DNA of 64,000 bases from Ophiobolus disseminans (taxonomy: Eukaryota > Ascomycota > Dothideomycetes > Pleosporales > Phaeosphaeriaceae): positions 1-64,000 of the forward strand of contig MU006219.1 in NCBI GenBank assembly GCA_010093685.1, given 5' to 3'. The position numbers and the translations under genes were made by a program. Below the pieces are notes generated by a model. It searched no databases, was not told the origin of the DNA, and saw only the letters and a list, made by a program, of their open reading frames with translations. Below are positions 62,927 to 64,000 of this stretch, in pieces. Every line of letters begins with the position of its first letter. The first letter of the stretch is position 1.

Positions 62927-64000
62927 ATGGGTCAAGAGAGTCCGAACTCGTCAGCTGATAGTGCTATATCTCACGACGCTCTTACCCATCAGCGCCACGA
63001 CTCTCTTACATCAACCCCTGCGCTCAACCATGCGACAAACGATACACTGCAACACAGCCAGAATTCCACCACATCAATCGAACACTCCTTGCTGAAGCTA
63101 TCACTGTTACCGGTGCAGTCTGAAATGGACACCATCGTGAATGCGATTCGCCAGTTCATTCAGGACGAGCGTGTGCGCAGCTTCAGCTTCCTCGGTAGGC
63201 ATAGTCACTGCTATATGCGGCAGCAAGATCTTTTGGCCATCAGTCCAGCCTCACCGGATGACCTGAGGTCTATGCGTGCTCAAGATGCGAAGCGTGGTCA
63301 GCTGTCAGGGTTCAGCGACGATCAGTTCTTCGTCTTCGACGAGCTCATGGACAGCTATGACCTTGGTCGCATCGTCGCAGTCACCATGTCTCCAGGTCAA
63401 CCACAGGATATCCACCATATGACGACCACGGTACCACTTCCAAGGGGAGGAGTTCAGACATCCCCAGCATCGACATGGATCCGAGAGACGTACACTTGGG
63501 ATGACGACGGAGGCATGAAGTTCTCCGCGGAGCAGTATGAAGAGCAACGACTTTGGTGGCATGCTATAGGAAAGTCATTCAGGCTCATGGATCTACCCGC
63601 CGAGCTACGTGAGTCCGTATACCTGCAAATCATCGGACCAATAGTCGTCCCGGATACCTACAAGCATCGTGTAATCCTCGGAAGAGGCCAAATGATCGGC
63701 ATCAAGAAGCGCTCTGGTCGGAATCGCGACCCGGATATTGATCCACCAAACATGACGATCATGCGCGTCAGTAAGCGCGTCCAGAGCGAGGCCACCATTG
63801 TCGCAAATAGGGACACCTTCAAGCGTCTCGGTTTGAGACTCTCCGGGATGCAGGCAGAGTCAATGGCAAGAGTGCAACCAAAGGTGGCTCTTGGACCGCT
63901 AGTCACGGCAATGAGCGCACTACCCGCAAGCTCAGCCTTCCTCCGCAACATCCAGTTGGAGATGCCAGCAATCGGCTACTTCGCCTTCATCGACATCCAT
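62927..64000 (+). CDS. F-box-like protein, partial (runs off the right edge)
   Basis: It starts ATG GGT CAA GAG at 62927 (ACCATGG context) and stays open to the window end, 358 codons without a stop. The first 50 residues are low-complexity Ser/Thr/His. Residues about 215-300 read SFRLMDLPAELRESVYLQII then MTIMRVSKRVQSEATIVANR, the L-P-x-E-[LI]-R-x-x-[IV]-[YL] pattern of fungal F-box and 2EXR-type proteins. The sequence between residues 60 and 210 (DEIVNAIRQFIQDERVR-like helix, then DQFFVFDELMDSYDLG) I do not recognise. Likely substrate adaptor role, inferred. Confidence 0.72.
   Translation, partial: MGQESPNSSADSAISHDALTHQRHDSLTSTPALNHATNDTLQHSQNSTTSIEHSLLKLSLLPVQSEMDTIVNAIRQFIQDERVRSFSFLGRHSHCYMRQQDLLAISPASPDDLRSMRAQDAKRGQLSGFSDDQFFVFDELMDSYDLGRIVAVTMSPGQPQDIHHMTTTVPLPRGGVQTSPASTWIRETYTWDDDGGMKFSAEQYEEQRLWWHAIGKSFRLMDLPAELRESVYLQIIGPIVVPDTYKHRVILGRGQMIGIKKRSGRNRDPDIDPPNMTIMRVSKRVQSEATIVANRDTFKRLGLRLSGMQAESMARVQPKVALGPLVTAMSALPASSAFLRNIQLEMPAIGYFAFIDIH

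Noticed and set aside
1..64000. tRNA, rRNA or riboswitch genes
   Set aside because: I looked for tRNA-like box A/box B pairs and cloverleaf ends but saw none I could support by eye; a covariance-model scan would be needed to exclude them.

Overview
The window looks like nuclear DNA of a filamentous ascomycete. Its genes carry short introns (about 44-75 bp) with GT..AG ends and CTRAY-type branch sites. Its families are typical of fungi: a TBC Rab-GAP, an Mtr-type amino acid permease, F-box proteins and small secreted proteins. Its old transposons show the C-to-T and G-to-A decay (TGG to TAG, CAA/CAG to TAA/TAG) expected from repeat-induced point mutation (RIP). A Dothideomycetes origin (for example Mycosphaerellales) fits, but that is inference; no marker gene is present.

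Layout. 1-6.2 kb is a gene-free, RIP-decayed block: a Copia pol remnant with its 3' LTR, a second Copia (LTR, gag, protease) broken in the middle, telomere-like G-rich minisatellite arms, and another LTR. 6.4-9.9 kb is a gene island: a TPR/ankyrin-like protein with a TIR-like C-terminus diverges from an unrecognised gene. 10.2-18.8 kb is a second transposon block in which insertions can be ordered by target-site duplications. Two inverted copies of a repeat-borne gene with a Zn2Cys6-like cysteine motif are each split by a solo LTR, and one is also split at its third codon by a 3.45-kb Tc1/mariner-type element. An F-box gene lies between the copies. 21-22.9 kb holds an unrecognised three-exon gene and a dead Mpo1/DUF962 gene. 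24.3-27.2 kb is a large TBC-domain GAP gene.

27.9-54.1 kb is the most unusual part. Almost every gene is a large, charged, low-complexity, probably nuclear protein that I do not recognise. Several fall into small paralogous groups by eye: 35.1/36.7 kb, 33.1/39.0 kb, and 42.1/43.9/53 kb, the last with a module moved from one end of the protein to the other. This looks like a locally expanded, fast-evolving gene cluster. It is interrupted only by a four-exon secreted cysteine-rich protein, a coding-like scrap, and two solo LTRs with different target duplications.

54.5-57.1 kb holds a gene with an internal stop codon that runs into a truncated hAT transposon, plus a small orphan gene. 58.5-64 kb returns to conserved genes: a five-exon histidine phosphatase, an Mtr-type permease with GATA sites upstream, and an F-box-like gene that runs off the right edge.
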